Source: JAFCBV01 sp965370715
GTDB taxonomy: Archaea > EX4484-52 > B79-G9
NCBI GenBank assembly: GCA_965370715.1
Contig: CBDUVQ010000010.1
Coordinates: 1 to 19,672, forward strand
DNA: 19,672 nt
Reading direction: 5' to 3'
How positions within the stretch are numbered: the stretch's first letter is position 1; each line of letters opens with the position of its first letter. Of this stretch, positions 1 to 7,114 are shown in pieces. The notes beneath the pieces were generated by a model. That model was not told the origin of the DNA. It did not search any database and saw only the letters and a program-made list of their open reading frames with translations. A program made the position numbers and the translations under genes.

Positions 1-24
1 ACCGACCTTGCGGTAATCCAATAA

Positions 25-1329
25 AAAGTAGAAGAGCTTGAAACAATACAAGTCAAGACATCAATAATTTCATCTCAAGTTGATTCTTTACGTGACGCAG
101 AAAAGAAACTTGAGAGCATTGTTTCATCACTTCGAAACCAGATTTCGCTTGCAGATGAAAAAATAAAGCCGCTTCAGGCTGCGCAAGACCTTGGAAAAAA
201 GGCGTTCAATGAGACAGGCCTTGTCAAAAAAGAGTTTGCAGAAGCGAAAAAGGGTTTTGAAGAGTCATTAAAGAAACAAGGCAGTGAGTTCAAGAATATC
301 CTTGGCGCTGCGAAGGATTCTATGAAAAAAGAGAAATGCGAGATTCAAAAAGCATATTCCTCTACCCAGAAAGAATACAGTAAAATAAAAGAAGGCCTTG
401 AAGACCTCAACAGGACTCTTGAGAAACGAGTCACAAAAAGCACCATGAACGCTCTTGAAAAACAGACGCGACTTCAAAAAGAAAGCCTTGAAGCGCTAAA
501 AAACACGACCAAGCGAGTTGAAAAAAGAAGCAACGAAATAGAGCAAGTAATGCAGAATAGAAATTCAGAATACACAAAACTCTGTTCAATGCTCAAAGAA
601 AATGATGTTCTCACTTTACTAAACCGCATTGAACACATAAAGAAAACTGAAGAAAATATAAAAAGTGATATTTCTTCTGAGATTTCTGTAATGGCAAAAG
701 ACTTAGTTGAAGAAGAATTGAAAGATGTCACAACTAATTTGAAAAAAATAATTGATTTTGCGCAAGAAACGCAAGTAAAGCAAGAAGATGTAGAGCATAT
801 TGTTGAAAACAAAATTTCAAGCCTGACTGCAGATTACAATAAATTTGGAAAGGCTCTCGGTACGCTTCAAAGAATAGTCCAGCAGGAGCATGTAAGCATA
901 AGCCAGAATGTGCACAGCAAAGTTGATGGCGAGTTGGCAAGAGTAAAGGATGAAATAGAGGATTTGCGCGAGGATATTGAGCTTCTAAAAAGCCTGCGGG
1001 GAGACCTTGTAGAGGATATTAACAGGATAATTGCTGGATATGAAGACAAAAACAAGACAAGGACTGTTGAAAAGCTTGAGCATACAGCAGAATATGAGGC
1101 AGAGCGCATGGATCTGCTTGAGGAAGCTTTCGACAAAAAGCTTGCAGAGCTTATGAAACGCATGGAAACTGAGCACAAAGGCGAGCAAGGCGTTTCAGGG
1201 CAGATAGAATCAAAACTCTCTGTCATAGAAAGGGAGAACCAAAGCCTTCGGGAAGAGCTTGAAGAACTCAAGGGAGCATATTTCCAGATAATGAAGCTTC
1301 AACAGAATGCTCCTATAATAATTGAATAA
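25..1329 (+). CDS. long coiled-coil protein, 5' end interrupted or missing
   Basis: This is a highly charged Lys/Glu-rich protein predicted to be almost entirely alpha-helical coiled coil, with no signal peptide, membrane segment or recognisable catalytic motif. The frame is open from base 25 to the TAA at 1327-1329. The first ATG is at 322 (335 residues), but bases 25-321 in the same frame read as perfectly good coiled coil with no ATG, GTG or TTG, so the true start probably lies before the window. A TAA at 22-24 blocks that extension; the codons before it look coding, and a single G-to-T change of a GAA codon would explain it. An SD-like AAGGA lies about 6 bases before the 322 ATG, so a genuine start there is not excluded. 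It converges on the 1337-1429 gene with a 7-base gap. Function unknown; a structural or chromosome-associated scaffold role is only a guess. Confidence 0.7.
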   Translation, partial: KVEELETIQVKTSIISSQVDSLRDAEKKLESIVSSLRNQISLADEKIKPLQAAQDLGKKAFNETGLVKKEFAEAKKGFEESLKKQGSEFKNILGAAKDSMKKEKCEIQKAYSSTQKEYSKIKEGLEDLNRTLEKRVTKSTMNALEKQTRLQKESLEALKNTTKRVEKRSNEIEQVMQNRNSEYTKLCSMLKENDVLTLLNRIEHIKKTEENIKSDISSEISVMAKDLVEEELKDVTTNLKKIIDFAQETQVKQEDVEHIVENKISSLTADYNKFGKALGTLQRIVQQEHVSISQNVHSKVDGELARVKDEIEDLREDIELLKSLRGDLVEDINRIIAGYEDKNKTRTVEKLEHTAEYEAERMDLLEEAFDKKLAELMKRMETEHKGEQGVSGQIESKLSVIERENQSLREELEELKGAYFQIMKLQQNAPIIIE

Positions 1330-1336
1330 TATCTTT

Positions 1337-1429
1337 CTATTTGCGCTTCCTGTGCCGCATTTTCTTGTTGCGCTTTTTGGTCTTATGACCGCGCATCTTT
1401 GCTGATTTTCTTTTTTTTCCGCAAGGAAT
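1337..1429 (-). CDS. tiny very basic protein, COX24/AURKAIP1-like or L41e-like
   Basis: This is a short frame of about 30 codons, of which more than half are Lys or Arg. The C-terminal 19 residues from the ATG at 1396 carry a pattern of K-M-x-x-H-K-x-K-K-R and R-H-x-K-R-K. That resembles the AURKAIP1/COX24 type of tiny ribosome-associated protein, and more loosely archaeal L41e. It follows the 1445-2200 gene on the same strand. Just after that gene's stop there is a strong Shine-Dalgarno sequence (GGAGGAG, bases 1436-1442), which sits at a suitable distance only for one of three tandem ATT codons (best 1427-1429). An AUU start is therefore proposed. The ATG at 1396 has no SD and lies about 40 bases downstream of it. 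A ribosome-binding or nucleic-acid-binding role is inferred from charge and resemblance only. Confidence 0.5.
   Translation of the reverse strand: MPCGKKRKSAKMRGHKTKKRNKKMRHRKRK
1411..1418 (+). terminator. possible T-tract terminator
   Basis: There is a run of eight T on the plus strand inside a pyrimidine-rich stretch, about 80 bases after the stop of the plus-strand coiled-coil gene. Archaeal termination often relies on such T-tracts without a hairpin. The tract also encodes Lys/Gly codons of the opposing tiny gene, so the run may simply be coding. Confidence 0.25.
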
Positions 1430-1435
1430 AATAAT

Positions 1436-1442
1436 CTCCTCC
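1436..1442 (-). promoter_or_regulatory. strong Shine-Dalgarno for the tiny basic gene
   Basis: On the minus strand the bases read GGAGGAG, two bases after the stop codon of the winged-helix gene. No ATG follows at a normal distance. The nearest in-frame candidates are tandem ATT codons, the third of which (1427-1429) lies 6 bases downstream. This site is the main argument that the tiny gene starts at ATT and not at the ATG at 1396. Confidence 0.5.
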
Positions 1443-1444
1443 CT

Positions 1445-2200
1445 TTACTGCACTTTATCAAGTAATCTGCTAATTATTGAATATTTCTTGCCAATCTTTT
1501 TATTTGATCCCCTGAGGTTCTTTGTTTTCTTCTCAATTTCCTTTATTCTTTCAAACAGCTTGTTTGCAGGAACGTTCTGTATAGCCGAGGACAGCTTTTC
1601 AAGCACTTTGATGTCTGAGAGAACCCGATCCTTTTCATCCTCAAACTTTTTGAGGGCTTTTTCAAGCTTTTTGATGTCTGACGCCCTTGAATTTATTATT
1701 TTTCTCACAGAGCGTGTATCTTTTGATATCTTTTTCTCGCGCAGTGAAATGGCTTTGAACGCGCCTCGAAGCTTTTGTCCTTCAACAGAGAGTGATTTCA
1801 AATCACCCTCAAGTTTCTTGGACTCTCCAAGCTCGCGAAGGAGTATCTCCTCATAACTCTCTATATTTTTGTGCTCTATCTTGATTGCTTTCTCTTTCTC
1901 GCGAATATTGTCTTCAATCTCCTTGACATCATAGGCAAGGTCTTCTTTGAGCTCTTTTGCCTTTTTCTTTTTCTCCTCTGTGTTCTTGGCAGTATTCAAA
2001 AGAATGAGCGAGCCTGAAGAGCTATACTCCTTTGATAACAAGTTCTCTTTTTCAAGGGCATCTGCCCAGGACTCTATTGTATCAACAGATACTGACAGCC
2101 TTTTTGCTGCGTCCTTTGCAGAAAACCTGCCTTTTTCAGAAACAATCTTCAGCAGACGGTCAACTCCGGTCTCAAGCAGAGTGTTTTTCCAAGAACCCAT
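1445..2200 (-). CDS. winged-helix plus coiled-coil protein
   Basis: A 251-residue soluble protein in two parts. Residues about 10-65 look like a winged-helix DNA-binding domain, with a recognition-helix region around A-A-K-R-L-S-V-S-V-D-T-I and a short beta wing. Residues about 75-245 form a long Lys/Glu coiled coil broken by one segment near residue 205. There is no membrane segment. The start ATG at 2200 follows a GGGGAT-like purine stretch, and the gene is divergent from the pilin operon, with 99 bases between the two starts. Divergence from the pilin genes allows, but does not prove, a regulatory role. The combination of a winged helix with a long coil also occurs in chromosome-organising proteins. 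Exact function unknown. Confidence 0.8.
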   Translation of the reverse strand: MGSWKNTLLETGVDRLLKIVSEKGRFSAKDAAKRLSVSVDTIESWADALEKENLLSKEYSSSGSLILLNTAKNTEEKKKKAKELKEDLAYDVKEIEDNIREKEKAIKIEHKNIESYEEILLRELGESKKLEGDLKSLSVEGQKLRGAFKAISLREKKISKDTRSVRKIINSRASDIKKLEKALKKFEDEKDRVLSDIKVLEKLSSAIQNVPANKLFERIKEIEKKTKNLRGSNKKIGKKYSIISRLLDKVQ

Positions 2201-2264
2201 ATAATCTATCCCCTATACTGCAAACTGTCGTGCCGCCTGATTCCATGACTTTTTATGCCCAACA

Positions 2265-2279
2265 CATATAAACTATAAT
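2265..2279 (+). promoter_or_regulatory. candidate TATA box of the pilin operon
   Basis: An A/T-rich stretch (CATATAAAC followed by TATAATA) lies 21-35 bases upstream of the first pilin ATG at 2300. This is the distance expected for an archaeal box A driving a leaderless or short-leader transcript. Which of the two overlapping boxes is used cannot be told. Confidence 0.35.
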
Positions 2280-2299
2280 AGAGCGGATTTATATAATGT

Positions 2300-2737
2300 A
2301 TGTTTATGATACTGTCAAAAAAAAGAAAGCTATCTGGCCAGGCGGCAATAGAGTACTTGTCCATAGTCGGGATTGCGCTCCTACTTCTCACCCCGATAAT
2401 ACTCGTGGCGCAGCAGCACATAAAAGACCTTAACAACGATACCCGAATGATGCTTGCCATGGAAGCAAAAAACAAGATTGCTGCTGCTGCAGACATTGTC
2501 CACGCACAGGGACCTCCATCAACAATGACAATAAATATTCAGCTCCCTGCAGGCATTGTGCGCGCGATTGTCAACAACCAGATGATTTTGATAGAGGTTC
2601 CTTCTGCAGAAGGGTCGTCTGACCTTGTCTCAATGCTTGATTATGATGTGACAGGCAACCTGCCCACTTCAGCAGGCAGCCACAAAATAAGAATCGAAGC
2701 AATGTATAACAACGTGAATATTACCGTGATTCCATGA
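2300..2737 (+). CDS. class III signal peptide protein (pilin-like)
   Basis: A 145-residue archaeal type IV pilin-like protein. The N-terminus is basic (K-K-R-K), followed by L-S-G, then Q-A-A-I-E-Y and a hydrophobic stretch of about 20 residues. Cleavage is expected after Gly13, leaving Gln1 and Glu5 of the mature protein, as in class III (DUF361-type) signal peptides processed by FlaK/EppA-like peptidases. The rest is a small beta-rich ectodomain. Two ATGs are possible (2300 and 2306); both keep the basic leader. It is the first and most canonical of five pilin-like genes and overlaps the next by 4 bases. It may be the major subunit, but abundance cannot be read from sequence. Confidence 0.85.
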   Translation: MFMILSKKRKLSGQAAIEYLSIVGIALLLLTPIILVAQQHIKDLNNDTRMMLAMEAKNKIAAAADIVHAQGPPSTMTINIQLPAGIVRAIVNNQMILIEVPSAEGSSDLVSMLDYDVTGNLPTSAGSHKIRIEAMYNNVNITVIP

Positions 2738-3129
2738 GAAGGTGTGCGCAATCCGGCCTTGAGCTTATGGCATATATTTCGTTTTCCCTGCTGATTTTTT
2801 CGGCTTTCTATCTCGGGATATTACAAAAAGATATAAACGCAATAAATCGGCAGGAAGAGTTTCGCGCAGCAGAGATAAGCGAGAGAATTGCCTTTGAATT
2901 AAGCCTTGCCAAAAGCTCTGGCGATGGCTATTCAAGAAACATAAGCCTATACGAAGACATATACGGGCAGAATTATTCTATACGCATCGGTAAAGGCATG
3001 GTCTTAATTGATGTGGAGAACAAAACTTATTCATCCCATACAATCAGCTCTAATATTTCAGGCAGTATCCTTCCGGGATGCAATAGCCTAAGCAATGCCA
3101 AAGGTAATGTGAGTATAGTCCAGTGCTAG
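2734..3129 (+). CDS. pilin-like protein
   Basis: A 131-residue secreted or surface protein. A short basic N-terminus (M-R-R) precedes Q-S-G-L-E-L and a hydrophobic helix to about residue 28, so Gln and Glu sit at mature positions 1 and 5 as in class III signal peptides. The ectodomain after residue 40 is polar with several N-X-S/T sequons and two cysteines near the C-terminus (C-N-S-L-S and final Q-C) that could form a disulfide. The start overlaps the previous stop (ATGA), which implies coupled translation. Probably a minor pilin. Confidence 0.8.
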   Translation: MRRCAQSGLELMAYISFSLLIFSAFYLGILQKDINAINRQEEFRAAEISERIAFELSLAKSSGDGYSRNISLYEDIYGQNYSIRIGKGMVLIDVENKTYSSHTISSNISGSILPGCNSLSNAKGNVSIVQC

Positions 3130-3139
3130 GGATGCTGAT

Positions 3140-3625
3140 ATGAAAAAAGGCCAGACACTCGTAACGGATTACATAATAAGCCTGTCGGTTTTCGCAGTGG
3201 TTCTGATAGCAAGCATATCTCTTTGGAATGTCGCTGAAAGCAAGAAGACATGGAGCTTTGATATTGACAGGATGCAGAAAAAAGCCATGATTGCAGCTGA
3301 CACGCTCGTAAAAACAGGCGGGGTTCCGGATGGCTGGACAAATGAGAGTGTTGAAGAAATCGGGATTTCAAGCAGAGATCATGTAATAAACGGAACGCTC
3401 TTTGGCAACATGCTTGAGATACCGTATGCTGACGCAAGATTTCTTTTCGGGCTTGAAACGTATGAGTTTCACATAAATCTCACGAACCAGACCGGCTGGC
3501 AGATTGCATCATACGGCAATGTTCCGCAAAATGCAGAAGACCTTGCTCTTATCCGGCGCATTGCCTTTTTTGAGAATGAAAGCGTAATGGTTCGCGCAAT
3601 ACTTTCATTTTATGTTTGGAGATAG
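3140..3625 (+). CDS. pilin-like protein with G-Q-T signal
   Basis: A 161-residue protein beginning M-K-K-G, then Q-T-L-V-T-D-Y and a hydrophobic helix to about residue 30. This looks like a prepilin leader with cleavage after Gly4, with Asp at position 6 where class III leaders usually have Glu at position 5, so it is a variant. The ectodomain carries sequons (N-E-S, N-G-T, N-L-T, N-Q-T) and ends in a beta strand closing with V-W-R. A similar tryptophan-containing tail (V-W-K-Q) closes the next protein. The start at 3140 lies 10 bases after the previous stop. Probably a minor pilin or pilus-associated protein. Confidence 0.78.
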   Translation: MKKGQTLVTDYIISLSVFAVVLIASISLWNVAESKKTWSFDIDRMQKKAMIAADTLVKTGGVPDGWTNESVEEIGISSRDHVINGTLFGNMLEIPYADARFLFGLETYEFHINLTNQTGWQIASYGNVPQNAEDLALIRRIAFFENESVMVRAILSFYVWR

Positions 3626-3628
3626 AAT

Positions 3629-5542
3629 ATGAAAAAGGGATTTTTTTTTACAATGGATGCATTGATTGCAATCACACTCATCTCTTTTGCATTTCTTACA
3701 ACATTCATAGTGAAACCGTCCATGCCTTCTGAAAACACAGGATACGAACGCATGCATTATGTCACAGAAGACGCAATGCAACTTTTTGGCATGACAAAAT
3801 TTTCAGATATAAGCAGCCCTGTTTCGCAGGAAATCATGGAAAACACAAACATTACAGAAGACTATCTCAATAAAAGCCTTATCGAAGTTATTGGGTTTCT
3901 CTGGGCAGACGGAAAAACCGAATATGTTGAAAACATAAGCAGGGACTTCTTCCCGGGGCTTATTCCTGTTGAGTACAATTACGCGATAAGTGCAAACGAC
4001 ATTGGCAAAAGCAAAAACATACTCTACAGCTCTGTTGGGTACCCGCCCCCTACAAACGTGGCGATTTCGCTGACAAAAGCGTCAAGACTTGTTTCAGGAT
4101 ATAGGCAGGATGCAATTACTACAGGATATTCTTCAAGGGCATGGGCTTCAAAAATAACAAAAAATGCGTCCAAGGTGTTTGAGTTCAATCCTGAAGGCGG
4201 CTCATATGACCCCGGAGGCAGCGTGTATATAACAAAGAAGTTCTTCCTAAATGCAAGCGAGATATACAATGCCACACTGCATATTTCACTTCACAGGGGA
4301 ACGAGCGCGCTCGCTTCAAACAGCATCACCATAGATGGTGGCGCAGACATAATAGGCTCTGTAAACTGGCTCTATACTCAGTCGAAGACAGAGGCAGGAA
4401 AAGCAACAAACATGGATTTCGGGGTGGTTGACATCACGAGTGAGCTAAATGCAAGCCCTGCTGGCTGGCATGAAATAGAAATAACGCTTAAAAGCCAGGA
4501 TGATTTCAATACGCACCTGCACCCAGGGACAAAGCTTGAAGTAATATACAGGACAAACGAGGAAAGAACTCTTACGGGCATGTATTCTGAAAGAAAGTAT
4601 TTTGACAATATAGAAAGCTATCAGGCAGGAACCAAAAAGCGCGGCACTTGGACGATAACTCCAATAAATGTTCCGCGGTCTGCAGATGTAAAAAACGTCA
4701 CACTGCATCTTCGCGCGCTTAATGTGTACAATGATTCCGCAAAAGACGATATACAGATTTATTTTAACAACCAGAGCATATTCAATGTAACAGACCCTTC
4801 TGCAACTTATGATACCTACCTGGATCTGACAGATTATGTTAATTCCAGCAAAAACAGCACTAATATCCTAAGTGTCTATGTAAATAGTTTTGAAAATGAT
4901 TTCTGGGGGCTGACTGATGTAGAGTTCTACTCTGAGCCGGAAACTGACGAAAACGCATCATCCTATGTTTATCTGGAATATGACTGGTCAAGTGAAGACA
5001 TGTTCCAGTATGGCTACATTGAAGTCTCTAAAATCAAATCATTTGGAGGTGCACTCGAAAACCCGAAAACATACTATGAAGACTTTGGCACCCATGAAAT
5101 TACAAGCGCGTACCTTCAGATAGCCCAACTTGACAGCGAAATCGTAACAGTAACTGTTGAGTCAAACGGGGGTGAAAAAAATACTGTGTTTGTTTCACCG
5201 CGCCTGAGGGCTATGCCTTCGGCATTATATATTGACCCCTCATACTTCAATACATCCACAAACAACACAATAAATGTTTCTGACTTGTGCCTGACACTTA
5301 ACTGCCCCATTCTCCCGGAGTCCTCCATTGAATATAATCTATTTATCCCCTCGCAAGTAGGCTACAACAATGTGTTCAACACTTCAGAAGCCGCACAGGA
5401 TGATGCTGTTTCCCGGCTTCTTGCGATTCTTGGAGATTATGCAACTGCAGACGAAATAGAAATAGACACACCTATGTCAACAAGCAGCATCCCCTGGATG
5501 TATGGCCCTGCAATAATTACATTCGAGGTATGGAAACAATGA
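3629..5542 (+). CDS. large pilin-like surface protein with repeated beta-sandwich ectodomain
   Basis: A 637-residue protein. The N-terminus M-K-K-G, then F-F-F-T-M-D-A-L-I-A and a hydrophobic helix to about residue 28 resembles archaeal pilin-like leaders with cleavage after Gly4. The ectodomain seems to hold two or three related beta-sandwich units: about residues 198-309, 336-453 and a weaker one at 488-575. Each has a strand of the type N-A/V-T-L-H-I/L, a D-I/L-T-x-x-L/V-N element and a closing strand like L-E-V-I-Y. About 18 N-X-S/T sequons are visible, suggesting heavy N-glycosylation. Two cysteines lie near residues 554-559 (C-L-T-L-N-C). The gene starts 3 bases after the previous stop. 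Probably an adhesive tip or a filament-decorating protein; the ligand is unknown. Confidence 0.8.
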   Translation: MKKGFFFTMDALIAITLISFAFLTTFIVKPSMPSENTGYERMHYVTEDAMQLFGMTKFSDISSPVSQEIMENTNITEDYLNKSLIEVIGFLWADGKTEYVENISRDFFPGLIPVEYNYAISANDIGKSKNILYSSVGYPPPTNVAISLTKASRLVSGYRQDAITTGYSSRAWASKITKNASKVFEFNPEGGSYDPGGSVYITKKFFLNASEIYNATLHISLHRGTSALASNSITIDGGADIIGSVNWLYTQSKTEAGKATNMDFGVVDITSELNASPAGWHEIEITLKSQDDFNTHLHPGTKLEVIYRTNEERTLTGMYSERKYFDNIESYQAGTKKRGTWTITPINVPRSADVKNVTLHLRALNVYNDSAKDDIQIYFNNQSIFNVTDPSATYDTYLDLTDYVNSSKNSTNILSVYVNSFENDFWGLTDVEFYSEPETDENASSYVYLEYDWSSEDMFQYGYIEVSKIKSFGGALENPKTYYEDFGTHEITSAYLQIAQLDSEIVTVTVESNGGEKNTVFVSPRLRAMPSALYIDPSYFNTSTNNTINVSDLCLTLNCPILPESSIEYNLFIPSQVGYNNVFNTSEAAQDDAVSRLLAILGDYATADEIEIDTPMSTSSIPWMYGPAIITFEVWKQ

Positions 5543-6633
5543 ACCGTAAAAAAGGGTTTGTATACACACTCTTTGCGATCGCGATGGTCAGCTCGGTCAT
5601 GCTGCTTTTATCAATACAGTCAGAATACAAGCCTGGGGTAAACATCGCAGATAAAATAAGAAGCGATGAGATGTCATACCTTGAAATGGGCATCTCCAGC
5701 GACCTTGAGCGCGCGGCATATATTTCCGGGCGGCGCGCAGTGATATCTATTGTCAATTTTGAGATTCTTTTCGGAAACTACAATGCAACTGCAAACGAAA
5801 GCATAAAAGATCTCATAATTACAGGCAAATACGGCAGCAATACTTCAAGCCTTATGGAAAACGCAACCATTGCCAACTGGGTTGATACTGTAAAAAGCCT
5901 TGCCTTATCACTTGGATATTTATCTGAAATATGTATTGGAGAAATAACAATAAGCCCTAAAGATGCCTTCTCACTAAATGTTCTGGTTCCTGCAACAACC
6001 CTGCTCTATGACGAATACCTGTCAATGCAATTGCAAAGGTCCGGAAACTTCAGCGCAGAAATACCTTTTGAATCAGTTGAAGACCCCTTTATTGTAATAG
6101 AAAGCTATGGCTACGCACAGCAGCAGATTGTAAAATGCGCCAGCATAACAGGAACCTCTGCTTCAGGTGACTGGGCACATGGCAGAACATACATAAACCT
6201 CAGCAAAAACGATTTTTCTGATGTCCCTGAAAAGAACAAGAAGATACTTGTAATCAAGACACTGTCCGGGAAATCAAACTACGCAGGCTTTGCAGCAATA
6301 GTTTCTGAGAACGCATCAGACACACCTCCTGCACCATATATTGTAGGGGTTTCCAATGCCATAAATATTCTGAATAACGCTCTTGCAGTAAAGCAAAACA
6401 TAACACTTTGGCTCACAAACATAACAGATGATGCCGAAAATTCATGTTACTTTGAGACCCCGCTAGGTCCCTCATTTCTTGACCGCCTTGAAGGAACAAA
6501 AACACTCTCTGCAAAATACAGCCTGCCCGGAATAAACACAGGAATAGGCTCATTTATTTACGTGCCCGGGCTTCCACCGGAAATTCAGCACGGAACAGAA
6601 GATTATGCAATTGATTATGAGTATTTTGTTTGA
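5539..6633 (+). CDS. pilin-like surface protein, last gene of the pilin operon
   Basis: A 364-residue protein. The start at 5539 is preferred over 5530 because it gives a 4-base ATGA overlap with the preceding gene and lies 10 bases after a GAGGT Shine-Dalgarno. The N-terminus N-R-K-K-G then F-V-Y-T-L-F-A-I and a hydrophobic helix is a divergent prepilin-like leader lacking the Gln/Glu pair. The ectodomain has about ten N-X-S/T sequons and three scattered cysteines. I recognise no enzymatic motif. It shares the leader style and operon with the 637-residue protein and is probably a companion subunit. The gene ends 11 bases before the convergent CBS gene. Confidence 0.75.
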   Translation: MNRKKGFVYTLFAIAMVSSVMLLLSIQSEYKPGVNIADKIRSDEMSYLEMGISSDLERAAYISGRRAVISIVNFEILFGNYNATANESIKDLIITGKYGSNTSSLMENATIANWVDTVKSLALSLGYLSEICIGEITISPKDAFSLNVLVPATTLLYDEYLSMQLQRSGNFSAEIPFESVEDPFIVIESYGYAQQQIVKCASITGTSASGDWAHGRTYINLSKNDFSDVPEKNKKILVIKTLSGKSNYAGFAAIVSENASDTPPAPYIVGVSNAINILNNALAVKQNITLWLTNITDDAENSCYFETPLGPSFLDRLEGTKTLSAKYSLPGINTGIGSFIYVPGLPPEIQHGTEDYAIDYEYFV

Positions 6634-6644
6634 TAGCTATCCGA

Positions 6645-7079
6645 TTACCAAAACCCTGGTGTGTCCTTTCGGCTGTTAGTTTCACTGAAAGATAGTTTTT
6701 CATTGACAATGCTTCTTCCCACATTTTCCATAATGCTTCGCGCAGAAAGCATTCCAATAATTTTTCCTTCTGATGCCACAGGCAACCTCTTTATGTGGTG
6801 CTCGGTAATTATTCTCATTGCCTCTGTAACCGGCTTGTCAGTATCTATTGTTATAATTGGAGAAGTCATATACTCCGCAACTTTCGCGCGCTTTGGCGAG
6901 ACGCCCTTTGAAACAATCTTTTTCAATATATCTCTTTCAGAAAAAATGCCACGGGGCTCTTCTGCAGTTCCGACAAGGACAGAGCCTATGTCTTTAAATG
7001 CCATAATCTCTGCTACAGCCTCAATTGTCATGTCCGAACCAACAAAAGTCGGCTTGTGACAAATATCTTTGACTAACAT
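6645..7079 (-). CDS. CBS-domain pair protein
   Basis: A 144-residue soluble protein made of two CBS motifs (about residues 8-58 and 68-120), which typically fold together as a Bateman module binding adenine nucleotides or similar ligands. Hallmarks are the G-S-V-L-V strand with the following G-I-F-S-E-R-D-I segment of the first unit, and the matching H-I-K-R-L-P-V and G-I-M/L-S-A-R-S segments of the second. The ATG at 7079 is chosen; a TTG two codons upstream (7085) is possible. A box A-like sequence at 7105-7114 lies about 26-30 bases upstream, so the gene may have its own promoter, although it follows the PAP2/kinase gene. No partner enzyme domain is attached; the regulated target is unknown. 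Confidence 0.9.
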   Translation of the reverse strand: MLVKDICHKPTFVGSDMTIEAVAEIMAFKDIGSVLVGTAEEPRGIFSERDILKKIVSKGVSPKRAKVAEYMTSPIITIDTDKPVTEAMRIITEHHIKRLPVASEGKIIGMLSARSIMENVGRSIVNEKLSFSETNSRKDTPGFW

Positions 7080-7104
7080 AGACAATGTGTTTATGGATGC
7101 CGAA

Positions 7105-7114
7105 CTTTTTAAAT
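7105..7114 (-). promoter_or_regulatory. candidate TATA box for the CBS gene
   Basis: On the minus strand ATTTAAAAAG overlaps the 3' end of the PAP2/kinase gene. Its centre is about 26-30 bases before the two possible CBS start codons, the usual spacing of box A for a leaderless archaeal transcript. It is only a positional and composition match. Confidence 0.35.

Noticed and set aside
867..1271. Minus-strand frames under the first coiled-coil gene
   Set aside because: They are serine- and leucine-rich mirrors of the Lys/Glu coiled-coil codons and carry no recognisable features.
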